Source: Burkholderiaceae bacterium
GTDB taxonomy: Bacteria; Pseudomonadota; Gammaproteobacteria; Burkholderiales; Burkholderiaceae_C
Direction: 5' to 3'
Assembly: GCA_023150375.1 (NCBI GenBank)
Contig: JAKLLA010000009.1
Span: 1-64,000, forward strand
Length of the DNA stretch: 64,000 bases
Shown here: positions 8,913 to 21,447 of the stretch, piece after piece
Layout: the number at the start of each line of letters is the position of its first letter
How positions within the stretch are numbered: position 1 is the stretch's first letter
Notes under the pieces: generated by a model
Database searches by the model: none
What the model was told of the DNA's origin: nothing
What the model saw: only the letters and a program-made list of their open reading frames with translations
Made by a program: the position numbers and the translations under genes

Positions 8913-9447
8913 AGAGGCCATGTTCGACCGACGGGCGGACACATTCTGTCTGGTGACCAGTGATTCAGACTTCGCCTACCTGTGCCGGAAGCTGCGCGAA
9001 CGGGGCGCGCAGGTCGTGATTGTCGGAGAGGCGAAGTCGCCTGCAGCGTTGCGCAACGCAAGTGATCAGTTCTTTGAGTGGGCAAGACCGGTGCCGCCAG
9101 GCAATGGCAGTGCTCTGGTCAGCCCTGCAACAGAGATGCCCGCAGCCGACGTTACTGCCGCAGCAAAGCCAGAACTACCCAAACCCGTTCCCAAGCGACG
9201 ACCTCGTTTTGTCGCGGAGGCGGTCGAACTGATGGCTGCCGACACGTCGGATGGGAAAGTTCATTTCGGGGCACTTGGTCAGTATCTCAAGCGCACTGAC
9301 CCAGCGTTCTCACCCAAGATCTACGGCTTTTCCGGGCTGCTGGAAATGGTTCGCACCTATGACTTGTTGATCGTTCAACAGGAACCCGGGGGTCACTGGA
9401 CGGTTCGGCTCAAACCCAAGCTGGATGCAGAAGAGGCGCCGGGCTGA
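8911..9447 (+). pseudogene. 5'-truncated NYN-domain / OST-HTH (LOTUS) protein
   Basis: The frame continuing from the IS end reads LEAMFDRRADTFCLVTSDSD, the second half of a NYN (PIN-like ribonuclease, DUF88) domain with the conserved TSDSDF acidic cluster and ALRNASDQFFEW. A proline-rich linker follows, then a LOTUS/OST-HTH domain (residues from RRPRFVAEAVELM to HWTVRLK). Intact relatives have an extra 70-90 residues carrying the first catalytic Asp (VDAxN region), which is missing here. Translation could restart at ATG 8920 to give about 175 residues, but without the first catalytic segment nuclease activity is unlikely. Confidence 0.7.
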
Positions 9448-9474
9448 CTGAGACGACTAGATGGCTTGCCAGCT

Positions 9475-9655
9475 TCAGGCTGCATAGACAGACTGCCGCT
9501 CGGCGTTCACGCGTTGCCTGAGGTAGGGGTTTATCACCGACCGCTCGACCACCAGATCCACCAGGCGGCCGAGCCGAAGAACTCCAACTGGGGTGCCGGC
9601 GGCAGAGCACAGCGATGTCATCGCGGCGGTCGAGGATGAAGCGGGGCACGACCAT
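9475..9655 (-). pseudogene. Remnant of an MNT-type nucleotidyltransferase (MntA-like antitoxin)
   Basis: From ATG 9655 on the minus strand the frame reads MVVPRFILDRRDDIAVLCRR. A second frame then gives LEFFGSAA, the GS nucleotide-binding motif of minimal nucleotidyltransferases. A third frame gives RLVDLVVERSVINPYLRQRV and ends ERQSVYAA, the usual C-terminal pattern. The segment carrying the D-x-D catalytic pair is deleted, and the pieces are out of frame with each other. Intact MntA proteins have about 100-140 residues and pair with a HEPN toxin; no HEPN gene is adjacent. Confidence 0.6.
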
Positions 9656-9767
9656 GCGTGTATTGAACGGTGATGGCCGGTGAATTGGCATCGCCCGACC
9701 TGTTCCCCACGCTCGGCGCGGGGTAACACGCGACTTTCCGCGCGTGGAGGGTCCGTCGCCACGCCCT

Positions 9768-10061
9768 TCAGTGGCTCTGCCGCCAGGCCTCGATCATTTC
9801 GAGGGTGACGTCGCTCGGGTAGCACAGGGGCTGGCGACCGCCCGGCTTGCTCCAGGCGCTGTTCTTGCCGCAGCGCCGGCCGTTGCGCATGATGTTCTCG
9901 GGGCAGGGGCACTGGCCGCGGTAGGCGGCCAGCGATTCGTCCATCAACTGGTGGCGGATCGCCGCATCGCTGAGGGCCGCCGTGCCGTCGGGCCCCGCAG
10001 CGGCCGGGCCACAGATGAGCGCCGCGGCTGCGCCGAGCAGGGCCGCGCCGGTCCGGAACAT
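9768..10061 (-). CDS. Small secreted cysteine-containing protein of unknown function
   Basis: This 97-residue protein starts at ATG 10061 (a GTG at 10079 would add six residues). It has an N-terminal signal peptide ([20 protein letters not shown], cleavage near AAAG) and a mature part with the motif [20 protein letters not shown] and a later LCYPSDVT. The four cysteines suggest a disulfide-bonded periplasmic or secreted fold. I have seen this Cys-Pro-Cys-Pro pattern in conserved hypothetical proteins but know no function. It lies 28 bp downstream of gyrB on the same strand and might be read through from it. Confidence 0.7.
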   Translation of the reverse strand: MFRTGAALLGAAAALICGPAAAGPDGTAALSDAAIRHQLMDESLAAYRGQCPCPENIMRNGRRCGKNSAWSKPGGRQPLCYPSDVTLEMIEAWRQSH

Positions 10062-10089
10062 CGGCGGCCTGCGCGGCACTGCGGCCCGA

Positions 10090-13966
<3,877 letters not shown>

Positions 13967-14081
13967 GAGGGGTGTCTCTCTCGTTCGTCGGGGGAAATCG
14001 GGACGCGGACGCGCGCGCGTGTGCGAGCCTGCGCAAACACGCTATTTTCGCCTGAAAAAGGGACGCCCCTGCCGGACGGCC

Positions 14082-15659
14082 CTAGCCCTTGAGCGTCTGT
14101 TCGAGCACGTGCAGCTGCTGGTTCAGCTCGGTGTTCTTCTGCCGCTCGCCGCCGATCTTGCGCACCGCGTGCAGCACGGTGGTGTGGTCGCGCCCGCCGA
14201 AGAGCTCGCCGATCTCCGGCAGGCTCTTCTGCGTCATCTCCTTGGCCAGGTACATGGCGATCTGGCGCGGCCGGGCGATGCTGGCCGGGCGCTTCTTGGA
14301 GTACATGTCGGCGATCTTGATCTTGTAGAAGTCGGCGACGGTCTTCTGGATGTTCTCGACCGAGATCTGCCGGTTCTGGATCGACAGCAGGTCCTTGAGC
14401 GCCTCGCGCGCCAGGTTGATGCCGATCTCCTTGTGCGAGAAGCGTGCGTAGGCCAGCACCTTGCGCAGCGCGCCCTCGAGCTCGCGCACGTTGGCGCGCA
14501 CGTTCTTGGCGATGAAGAAGGCCACGTCCTCGGGCATCCCGGCGCCCTCGGACTGCGCCTTCTTGAGCAGGATGGCCACGCGCATCTCGAGTTCGGGCGG
14601 CTCGATGGCCACCGTCAGCCCGGCGTCGAAGCGGCTGGTCAGCCGTTCGTCGATGTCCACCAGCCCCTTGGGGTAGGTGTCGCTGGTCATGATGATGTGC
14701 GCGCGCTTGGCCAGCAGGGCCTCGAAGGCGTTGAAGAACTCCTCCTGGGTACGGTCCTTGCCTGCGAAGAACTGCACGTCGTCGATCAGCAACAGGTCCA
14801 GCGAATGGTATTTCGCCTTCAGTTCGTCGAAGGTCTTGCGCTGGTAGTTCTTGACGACGTCGGAGATGAACTGCTCGGCGTGCAGGTAGAGGACGCGTGC
14901 CTGCGGGTTGTGCTGCAGCAGGGCATTGCCCACCGCGTGGATGAGGTGGGTCTTGCCCAGGCCGACGCCGCCGTAGATGAACAAGGGGTTGTACATCTGC
15001 CCCGGTGCGCCCACCACGTGCAGCGCGGCGGTGCGCGCCATCTGGTTGGCGCGGCCGGGCACCAGCGTCTCGAAGGTCAGGGCGGGGTTGAGCCGGCCGA
15101 TGTTGCTGGCCGGGGCCACGTTGGCCGGTCGGGGCGCTGCGGGCGCCGACGCGGCCGCAGCGCCGGCGGCGGCCGGGGGGGCGGCCTGCTCGGCTGCACG
15201 GGCCATGCGCCGCGCCGCGGCGGCACGCGGGCCGCCGGGCGAGCTCGACGTGCTGCCGGCCGAAGCAGCGGCCTGGGGACCGGCGCCCGGTGGCGGGGCG
15301 GCCAGACCCGGATCGAGCATCGCGCCCACCGCCACCGCCGACTGGGCGTACATGCGCGGCTGGCTGTCCGTGCCGGCGGGTGCCGCCACGCGCAGCTCGG
15401 GTCCGCGCGGCAGCAGCGACAGCTCGAGGCGCACCGGCTGGCCGGCCAGCTCGGTCAGTGCCGACTCGATGCGCGCGCCGTACTGGGCGCGGATCCAGTC
15501 GAGCTTGAACCGGTTGGGCACGCGCAGCCCCACCCGCAGCCCGTCGTCCGCCGGCGAGACTTCCGCCGGCGGCAGGGGCTTGATCCAGGTGTTGAATTGC
15601 TGCTCCGGCAGCTCTGCCGCCAGGCGTTCGCAGCCGCGTTCCCACAAGTCCGTGATCAT
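14082..15659 (-). CDS. dnaA: Chromosomal replication initiator DnaA
   Basis: This 525-residue DnaA opens oriC and loads the helicase. The start is ATG 15659 ([20 protein letters not shown]), the normal domain I beginning. A long Ala/Pro-rich domain II linker follows. Domain III has the Walker A motif [16 protein letters not shown], Walker [14 protein letters not shown] and sensor motifs. Domain IV has the DNA-binding signature [15 protein letters not shown]. Upstream in-frame sequence is not conserved and was rejected as coding. It is transcribed away from the putative origin and leads the dnaA-dnaN-gyrB series. Confidence 0.97.
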   Translation of the reverse strand: MITDLWERGCERLAAELPEQQFNTWIKPLPPAEVSPADDGLRVGLRVPNRFKLDWIRAQYGARIESALTELAGQPVRLELSLLPRGPELRVAAPAGTDSQPRMYAQSAVAVGAMLDPGLAAPPPGAGPQAAASAGSTSSSPGGPRAAAARRMARAAEQAAPPAAAGAAAASAPAAPRPANVAPASNIGRLNPALTFETLVPGRANQMARTAALHVVGAPGQMYNPLFIYGGVGLGKTHLIHAVGNALLQHNPQARVLYLHAEQFISDVVKNYQRKTFDELKAKYHSLDLLLIDDVQFFAGKDRTQEEFFNAFEALLAKRAHIIMTSDTYPKGLVDIDERLTSRFDAGLTVAIEPPELEMRVAILLKKAQSEGAGMPEDVAFFIAKNVRANVRELEGALRKVLAYARFSHKEIGINLAREALKDLLSIQNRQISVENIQKTVADFYKIKIADMYSKKRPASIARPRQIAMYLAKEMTQKSLPEIGELFGGRDHTTVLHAVRKIGGERQKNTELNQQLHVLEQTLKG

Positions 15660-16094
15660 GTTCTTCGATGTGGACAACTCTTCCGAAAGGGGCGCGATTG
15701 TAGCCACATCCCCTGCTCCCAGGGCGTTGTTATCCACAGTTCGAGGCCTGCGGTCAATCCCGCCGCTCGAGTCGGGACACGGGGACTTGCGTTGACGGCG
15801 GCGGGCTTTCTTGCTGTAATCGCGGGTTCCCTGGATCGTGGCCGGGGTGTAGGTGCCTGCGCGGCGAGGACGACAGTCCGGGTTGCGGCGGCACCGGTCG
15901 GGCAGGCGCTGCGGCATGGCGGCAAGCGCGGGTCTGGTCGAACGGTCGCGTCCCCCGAGTCCCTTCGACATCCGGGCGGCAGCCCCGGATCGGTGCGGGT
16001 TCGCGACGGCGTTCCGCCCTTCGAGGCGGTGGTCGGGTGTTCCTGCGCTCCTTTCGCTGCATCACTGCTGCACTTCTGCCTCTGAGGATCCAAC
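15660..16094. other. oriC: Probable chromosomal replication origin (oriC) between dnaA and rpmH
   Basis: This 435-bp non-coding region separates divergent dnaA and rpmH, the standard location of oriC in many proteobacteria. It holds one perfect DnaA box, TTATCCACA at 15730-15738, and a one-mismatch box in reverse at 15669-15677 (TTGTCCACA). Two further near-boxes lie in rnpA (16392-16400 TTGTCAACA; 16427-16435, TCATCCACA in reverse). A relatively AT-richer stretch surrounds 15660-15740. The strand switch of genes here also fits an origin. The box number is low, so the full origin may extend into rnpA or dnaA. Confidence 0.65.
15792..15820 (+). promoter_or_regulatory. Sigma-70 type promoter for rpmH operon
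   Basis: TTGACG (15792-15797), a 17-bp spacer and TGTAAT (15815-15820) match the -35/-10 consensus at five of six positions each. It points toward rpmH, about 270 bp upstream of its ATG, so the rpmH-rnpA-yidD-yidC transcript would carry a long leader across the origin region. Confidence 0.55.
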
Positions 16095-16229
16095 ATGAAA
16101 CGCACTTATCAACCGTCCAAGGTTCGCCGCGCTCGCACCCATGGCTTCCTGGTGCGCATGAAGAGCCGCGGCGGCCGTGCCGTGATCGCTGCCCGTCGCG
16201 CCAAGGGCCGCAAGCGCATCGCGCTCTGA
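16095..16229 (+). CDS. rpmH: 50S ribosomal protein L34
   Basis: This 44-residue basic protein begins [20 protein letters not shown] and ends AKGRKRIAL, the complete and nearly invariant L34 sequence. It is a structural protein of the large ribosomal subunit. A GAGG ribosome site lies nine bases before the ATG. It heads the rpmH-rnpA-yidD-yidC series next to the origin. Confidence 0.97.
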   Translation: MKRTYQPSKVRRARTHGFLVRMKSRGGRAVIAARRAKGRKRIAL

Positions 16230-16277
16230 CGGTCGCCTTTCAGGCAGGGGCTGCGCCGTGACGCAGCCGGAACCGGC

Positions 16278-16802
16278 TTGGCCCAGACTCTGACCGCCCT
16301 GACCGAGTCCGCCCGTTTCGAGGCGGCGATGGGATGCCGTCCCTGCGCGCGCTCGCTTCATTTCAGCGCGCACTATCTGGGCGAGCAGAAGTTGTCAACA
16401 GGTGTCGAGGCGGCTGCCGTCGGGGCTGTGGATGACCTGCCACCGACCGGGCCGGCTCAGGTGCTGCGCCTGGGGATGGTGGTGCCCAAGCGTCATGCCC
16501 GGCGCTCGGTCACCCGCAGTCTGCTCAAGCGCCAGATCCGAGCCCGCGTGCGCGAGCGCCTGGCCGAGCTTCCGCCGGGGGCTTGGGTGCTGCGGTTGCG
16601 TGCGCCCTTCGATCGGCAGCAGTTCCCCAGTGCGGCTTCGGCAGCGCTGGGCGCCGCGGTTCGTGTCGAACTGGAGGGTCTGCTGGACGAGGCCTTGCGC
16701 CGCGCCGGGCGTGGCGACTCCCGCGGTGCCGGCCGGGCGAACCCCGGCGCGAGTCGCAGGGCGGCTTCCGGGGCGGCTTCCGAGGTGGGGCCGACTCGAT
16801 GA
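16278..16802 (+). CDS. rnpA: Ribonuclease P protein component
   Basis: This is the protein subunit of RNase P, which helps the catalytic RNA trim tRNA 5' leaders. At 174 residues it is longer than the usual 110-140. The N terminus (SARFEAAMGCRPCARSLHFS) aligns with the family, so I take the TTG at 16278 as start rather than ATG 16329. The RNR signature region is ARRSVTRSLLKRQIRARVRE, somewhat diverged at the usual R-N-x-x-K-R. The extra length is a C-terminal Arg/Gly/Ala-rich tail. It overlaps yidD by ATGA. Confidence 0.88.
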   Translation: MAQTLTALTESARFEAAMGCRPCARSLHFSAHYLGEQKLSTGVEAAAVGAVDDLPPTGPAQVLRLGMVVPKRHARRSVTRSLLKRQIRARVRERLAELPPGAWVLRLRAPFDRQQFPSAASAALGAAVRVELEGLLDEALRRAGRGDSRGAGRANPGASRRAASGAASEVGPTR

Positions 16803-17200
16803 CCCGCCATCGAGCCGTGGACGCGGACACGGAGCCCGCCGCCAGCGATGCGGCGCTGTGGCGCGAGCCGCGGCTGTGGCCGCGCGCGCTGCTCATCCTG
16901 CCGGTGCGCGGCTACCGTCTGCTGCTCAGCCCCTGGCTGGGCTCGTCCTGCCGTTTCGAGCCGACCTGTTCGGCCTACACGCTCACCGCGCTGCGTCGGC
17001 ACGGTGCGCTGCGCGGCGGCCTGCTCGGCGCTGCGCGCATCGGCCGTTGCCACCCCTGGTGCGCCGGTGGCCATGATCCGGTGCCGCCTGCCGGCACCGG
17101 TCTGTTCACGGCCCTGCTCGGCCGCCATGGCCGTGCAGGGCCTGCCTCCGACTCCGAGACGTCGGCGGCTGCTTCCGAACCCCGAAAGAACCCCGTATGA
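16799..17200 (+). CDS. yidD: Membrane protein insertion efficiency factor YidD
   Basis: This 133-residue YidD-family protein is a small membrane-associated factor encoded between rnpA and yidC in most bacteria and is linked to membrane-protein insertion. The core is clear: LPVRGYRLLLSPWLGSSCRF, EPTCSAYTLTALRRHG and RIGRCHPWCAGGHDPVP, with the conserved cysteines. The start ATG at 16799 overlaps the rnpA stop, and its own TGA overlaps the yidC ATG. It has extra N- and C-terminal tails compared with the 70-85 residue core. Confidence 0.9.
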   Translation: MTRHRAVDADTEPAASDAALWREPRLWPRALLILPVRGYRLLLSPWLGSSCRFEPTCSAYTLTALRRHGALRGGLLGAARIGRCHPWCAGGHDPVPPAGTGLFTALLGRHGRAGPASDSETSAAASEPRKNPV

Positions 17201-18906
17201 ACGACATGCGCCGCGCCCTGCTCTGGGGCGTTTTCTCGATGTCGCTGGTGATGTTGTGGGACGGCTGGAACAAGCACACCGGTCAGCCCTCGATGTTCGA
17301 CCCGGCGCCCGCCGTGCAGACGGCTCCGGCCGCCGTAACCGGCGCCTCGGCCGCCGCCGGGGCCCTGCCCAGCCCGGTGGGTTCCGCAGCGGCCGCCTCG
17401 GCCGCTGCCCTGCCGGCTGCCGTGCAGGCGCCGCCCTCCGAGACGGTGCAGATCGAGACCGACACGGTGCGCGCGACGCTGGACACGCGCGGCGGCAGCC
17501 TGGTCACCCTGGACCTGCTGGCCTATGCCGACCATGCCGACGACAAGCGCCCGGTGCGGCTGCTGGACCGTTCCGGTTCGCGCGTCTACACCGCCGAGAC
17601 CGGCCTGATCAGCAGCACGCCCGGCACGGCCCTGCCGAACCACTTCACCCCGATGACGCTGCGCCCCGGGCCGCGCAGCCTGGCCGCCGGCGAGAAGGAA
17701 CTGAAGCTGCAGTTCGAGGCCAGCAGCGGTGGCGTCACGCTGGTCAAGACCTACACCTTCCGCCGCGGCGAATACGCGGTGGACGTGCAGCACCAGGTGA
17801 CCAACGCCGGCACGGCGAGCGCCAACGTGCAGGCCTACCTGCAGCTGCTGCGCGACGGCAACCCGCCGCCGAACGAATCGAGCATGTACTTCACCTTCAC
17901 CGGCCCGGCGGTCTACACCGATGCCGGCAAGTTCCAGAAGGTCGAGTTCTCCGACATCGAGAAGCGTGGGGCCACCGAGAAGCCCGACCACGAGGTGCGC
18001 GGCGACAACGGCTGGGTGGCGATGGTGCAGCACTACTTCACCTCGGCCTGGCTGCTGTCGGACAAGACGCAGCGCGAGTTCTTCACGCGCAAGGTCGATG
18101 CGAACCTGTACAGCGTGGGCATGACCGTGCCGCTGGGCGACCTGGCCCCGGGGGCCAGCCGCACGCTGGACGCGCGCCTGTACGCCGGCCCGCAGGACGA
18201 GAAGAAGCTCGAGGCGCTGGCGCCCGGCCTGGACCTGGTGAAGGACTACGGCTGGGTCACCATCCTGGCCAAGCCGCTGTTCTGGCTGCTCGACAAGCTG
18301 CACGGCGTGATCGGCAACTGGGGCTGGGCCATCGTGGCGCTGGTGGTGCTGCTGAAGGCGGCGTTCTACTGGCTCAACGCCAGTGCCTACCGTTCGATGG
18401 GCAAGATGAAGGCCATCGCCCCGAAGGTCACCGAACTGCGCGAGCGCTACAAGGGCGATCCGCAGAAGATGCAGCAGGAGATGATGCGCATCTACCGCGA
18501 GGAGAAGGTCAACCCGCTGGGCGGCTGTCTGCCGATCTTCGTGCAGATGCCCTTCTTCATCGCGCTGTACTGGGTGCTGCTGTCGAGCGTGGAGATGCGC
18601 GGGGCTCCCTGGCTGTACGTGGGCGACCTGGCCCAGGCCGACGCGCTGTTCTTCACCATCCCGTTCCTGGACATGCCGGTGGGGCCTCTGCCGCTGCTGA
18701 TGGTGGCGAGCACCCTGCTGCAGACCTGGCTGAACCCCACGCCGCCCGATCCGGTGCAGGCCCGGCTGATGTGGATCATGCCGCTGGCCTTCAGCGTGAT
18801 GTTCTTCTACTTCCCGGCCGGCCTGGTGCTGTACTGGCTGACCAACAACGTGCTGTCGATCGCCCAGCAGTGGATGATCAACCGCCAGCTGGGGCTCAAG
18901 CACTGA
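17197..18906 (+). CDS. yidC: Membrane protein insertase YidC
   Basis: This 569-residue YidC/Oxa1 insertase folds and inserts inner-membrane proteins with or without SecYEG. It has an N-terminal membrane anchor (ALLWGVFSMSLVMLWDGWNK). A large periplasmic beta-sandwich domain covers about residues 85-340. The C-terminal Oxa1 core of five helices contains WGWAIVALVVLLKAAFYWLN, NPLGGCLPIFVQMPFFIALY and FFYFPAGLVLYWLTNNVLSI. It ends GLKH like other proteobacterial YidC. It is translationally coupled to yidD by ATGA. Confidence 0.97.
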   Translation: MNDMRRALLWGVFSMSLVMLWDGWNKHTGQPSMFDPAPAVQTAPAAVTGASAAAGALPSPVGSAAAASAAALPAAVQAPPSETVQIETDTVRATLDTRGGSLVTLDLLAYADHADDKRPVRLLDRSGSRVYTAETGLISSTPGTALPNHFTPMTLRPGPRSLAAGEKELKLQFEASSGGVTLVKTYTFRRGEYAVDVQHQVTNAGTASANVQAYLQLLRDGNPPPNESSMYFTFTGPAVYTDAGKFQKVEFSDIEKRGATEKPDHEVRGDNGWVAMVQHYFTSAWLLSDKTQREFFTRKVDANLYSVGMTVPLGDLAPGASRTLDARLYAGPQDEKKLEALAPGLDLVKDYGWVTILAKPLFWLLDKLHGVIGNWGWAIVALVVLLKAAFYWLNASAYRSMGKMKAIAPKVTELRERYKGDPQKMQQEMMRIYREEKVNPLGGCLPIFVQMPFFIALYWVLLSSVEMRGAPWLYVGDLAQADALFFTIPFLDMPVGPLPLLMVASTLLQTWLNPTPPDPVQARLMWIMPLAFSVMFFYFPAGLVLYWLTNNVLSIAQQWMINRQLGLKH

Positions 18907-19206
18907 GTCTCGCGGCGACGCAGCCAGTCCGTGGCGACGTGGGCTGTGCACGACGGCTGCAGGCGCGCGCCCCCGGCAGCTGTGGCAGGCCTCACGCCCG
19001 GGGGCTCGGTCGTGCGAACAGGGGGTTGAGCGGGTCCGCGCGAGGGCGCAGCATGTGTCCAGCGGGGCAGACCTGAGGGCCTCGCTGCCTTTCCCGGCCC
19101 CTGGTGGCCGTGGAGGCGCAGCGAGGCACGCAGCTCGGGAGGGTCGAAGCCGGTCGAGCCGGCCGCCTCCCCCCGCGCCACATTCGTCGGGATGAACCGG
19201 GCCCTG

Positions 19207-19240
19207 CGCCCCGCCGGATTCGACTTCGGCGGGGCGTTTG
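19207..19240 (+). terminator. Rho-independent-type terminator downstream of yidC
   Basis: CGCCCCGCCG (19207-19216) pairs perfectly with CGGCGGGGCG (19227-19236) around a 10-base loop, followed by TTTGTGCTT. The 10-bp GC stem and T-rich tail suit termination of the rpmH-yidC transcript just before mnmE. The yidC-mnmE gap (18907-19310) has no other supported feature. Confidence 0.65.
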
Positions 19241-19310
19241 TGCTTCTGGCCGGGCGAGGTCGAGGCCCGGGGCCTGTCGTGCCCCGTCGGGCTGCACCAC
19301 AATCGCGGCG

Positions 19311-20762
19311 ATGCTGCCCCGACATCACGACCCCATTGCCGCCATCGCCACCGCCCCGGGCCGGGGGGCGGTGGGCATCGTGCGGCTGTCCGGCCGCGCG
19401 CTGGACCCGCTGGCGCAGCGCCTGACCGGACGCGCTCTGCGGCCCCGTGTGGCCCATTACGGCCCGTTGCGCGATGCGGCGGGTCGTCCCATCGACCACG
19501 GCCTGGCGCTGTTCTTTCCAGCCCCGCACAGCTACACCGGCGAGGACGTGCTGGAACTGCAGGCCCACGGCGGTCCGGTGGTGCTGCAGCTGCTGCTGGC
19601 GCGCTGCCTGGAGGTGGCCGCCGAACCGGGCGAGGACGGTCTGCCCCTGCTGCCCGGGTTGCGGCTGGCGCGGCCGGGTGAGTTCACCGAGCGGGCCTTC
19701 CTGAACCACAAGCTGGATCTGGCCCAGGCCGAGGCGGTGGCCGACCTGATCGATGCCAGCACCGAGGCGGCGGCGCGCAGCGCGGCGCGTTCGCTGGGCG
19801 GCGAGTTCTCGCGCGAGGTGGCCGGGCTGCGCGACGGGCTGATCGATCTGCGCATGCTGGTCGAGGCGACGCTGGACTTCCCCGAGGAGGAGATCGACTT
19901 CCTCGAGCGCGCCGATGCGCGTGGCCGGCTCGCCCGCCTGACCGCGCAGCTGCGGCGGGTGCTCGACGGCGCCCGCCAGGGCGCGCTGCTGCGCGAGGGC
20001 CTGCAGGTGGTGATCGCCGGCCAGCCCAATGCGGGCAAGAGCTCGCTGCTCAACGCCCTGGCCGGCGCGGAGCTGGCCATCGTCACCGCGATCCCCGGCA
20101 CCACCCGCGACAAGGTCAGCCAGACGGTGCAGATCGAGGGTGTGCCGGTGCACATCACCGATACGGCCGGGCTGCGAGCGCCGGAGCAGGCCGCCGACGA
20201 GGTGGAGCGCATCGGCATCGAGCGCAGCTGGCAGGCCATCGCCGAGGCCGATGCGGTGATCCTGCTGCACGACCTGACCCGGCTGGGTCAGCCGGACTAC
20301 GAGGCCGCGGATCGGGCGATCGCCCGGCAGCTGCCGGCGGGCGCGCGGCTGGTGCACGTCTACAACAAGGCCGATGCCGATGCGGCACCGCCGGGCCCGC
20401 TGCCGCAGGCCGAGGCGCTGCAGGGCTTGCCGGCCGCTGCGCCCGAGGTGCCGCGGCTGCGCCTGTCGGCGCGCACCGGCGAGGGCCTGGAGGTGCTGCG
20501 CCGCACCCTGCTGACGCTGGCGGGCTGGCATGCCTCGCCGGACGGCGTCTTCCTGGCGCGCGAACGCCACCTGCAGGCCCTGCGCGCCGCCCAGGCCCAC
20601 CTCGACGAGGCCGGCGTCCTGGCTGCGCGCGCCGATGCGGCGCTGGACCTGCTGGCCGAGGAGCTGCGCCTGGCCCACGACGCGCTGGGCGAGATCACCG
20701 GCGCCTGCACGCCCGACGACCTGCTGGGGGTGATCTTCAGCCGTTTCTGCATCGGCAAGTAG
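19311..20762 (+). CDS. mnmE: tRNA uridine-5-carboxymethylaminomethyl modification GTPase MnmE
   Basis: This 483-residue MnmE (TrmE) modifies U34 of certain tRNAs together with MnmG. The start ATG 19311 gives [20 protein letters not shown], the canonical N terminus. The G domain shows [14 protein letters not shown] (G1), GTTRD (G2), DTAG (G3) and NKAD (G4). The C-terminal FCIGK with its essential Cys is intact. The alpha-helical domain is complete. It follows yidC after a terminator and probably has its own promoter. Confidence 0.97.
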   Translation: MLPRHHDPIAAIATAPGRGAVGIVRLSGRALDPLAQRLTGRALRPRVAHYGPLRDAAGRPIDHGLALFFPAPHSYTGEDVLELQAHGGPVVLQLLLARCLEVAAEPGEDGLPLLPGLRLARPGEFTERAFLNHKLDLAQAEAVADLIDASTEAAARSAARSLGGEFSREVAGLRDGLIDLRMLVEATLDFPEEEIDFLERADARGRLARLTAQLRRVLDGARQGALLREGLQVVIAGQPNAGKSSLLNALAGAELAIVTAIPGTTRDKVSQTVQIEGVPVHITDTAGLRAPEQAADEVERIGIERSWQAIAEADAVILLHDLTRLGQPDYEAADRAIARQLPAGARLVHVYNKADADAAPPGPLPQAEALQGLPAAAPEVPRLRLSARTGEGLEVLRRTLLTLAGWHASPDGVFLARERHLQALRAAQAHLDEAGVLAARADAALDLLAEELRLAHDALGEITGACTPDDLLGVIFSRFCIGK

Positions 20763-20960
20763 CGCCGCTGTGTGCGCCGCCACTGTGGCGCCGCTGCATC
20801 CGCCATGCGGTGTGCGCAGGGCCATGCACTGCATCGGCGCGTGGCAGGGCACAATGGTGCTGTTGCATTTGCCGGATCCCCGCAGTTTTTCGTGCCGTCG
20901 GCCGTCTGGGGCGTCCGGTCTACCCGCCCGCGCAGTCCCGGGCGGGCTGTGGAGAACCGG

Positions 20961-21428
20961 ATGGGTATCGAGGAACTGGTGCAGGCGGTTCAGTCGCTCA
21001 ACACCGACGACGCCTTCCACGCCAGGCTGGACCTGGCGCAGTGGCGCACGCTGGGAAGCTACCTCACGGGCTATCAGGCCCGTCCGGGGGACCTGCTGAT
21101 CCGGCAGGGCGATACCGACCGCACCACCTATTTCCTGGCGCGCGGCACGCTGCAGGTCTACGTGCAGGGCAAGGCGCCCGCGCTGTCGCGCATCGCGATG
21201 CTGCGCCCGGGCTCGATCGTCGGCGAGACCGGGCTGTTCAGCGATCAGCCGCACTCGGCCAACGTGGAGGCGATGACCGCGGCCACCGTCTGGGCCCTGC
21301 ACCTGCCTCGCTTCGAGGAACTGGTGCAGCGCGCCCCCGCCATCGCGATCGAGCTGATGCGTGCTGCCGGCGGTGTGCTGGTGGCCCGCATGCGCGCCAA
21401 CATGGCGATGCAGGTGGCCGTGGCCTGA
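20961..21428 (+). CDS. Stand-alone cyclic nucleotide-binding domain protein
   Basis: This 155-residue protein is essentially one cNMP-binding (CAP_ED) domain, with PGDLLIRQGDTDRTTYFLAR, GTLQVYV and GSIVGETGLFSDQPHSANVE. It has no helix-turn-helix and no other output domain, so it is not a classical Crp/Fnr regulator. It may sense a nucleotide and act on a partner protein. GGAGAACC precedes ATG 20961. It is convergent with the Kef antiporter. A functional link to that transporter is possible but not shown. Confidence 0.8.
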   Translation: MGIEELVQAVQSLNTDDAFHARLDLAQWRTLGSYLTGYQARPGDLLIRQGDTDRTTYFLARGTLQVYVQGKAPALSRIAMLRPGSIVGETGLFSDQPHSANVEAMTAATVWALHLPRFEELVQRAPAIAIELMRAAGGVLVARMRANMAMQVAVA

Positions 21429-21447
21429 GTCCGGCGGCCCGGACGGC

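Noticed and set aside
15659-15971. N-terminal extension of DnaA up to 15971
   Set aside because: The extra 104 residues are Arg/Pro-rich and unlike DnaA; the normal domain I starts at ATG 15659, and the extension would cover the origin.
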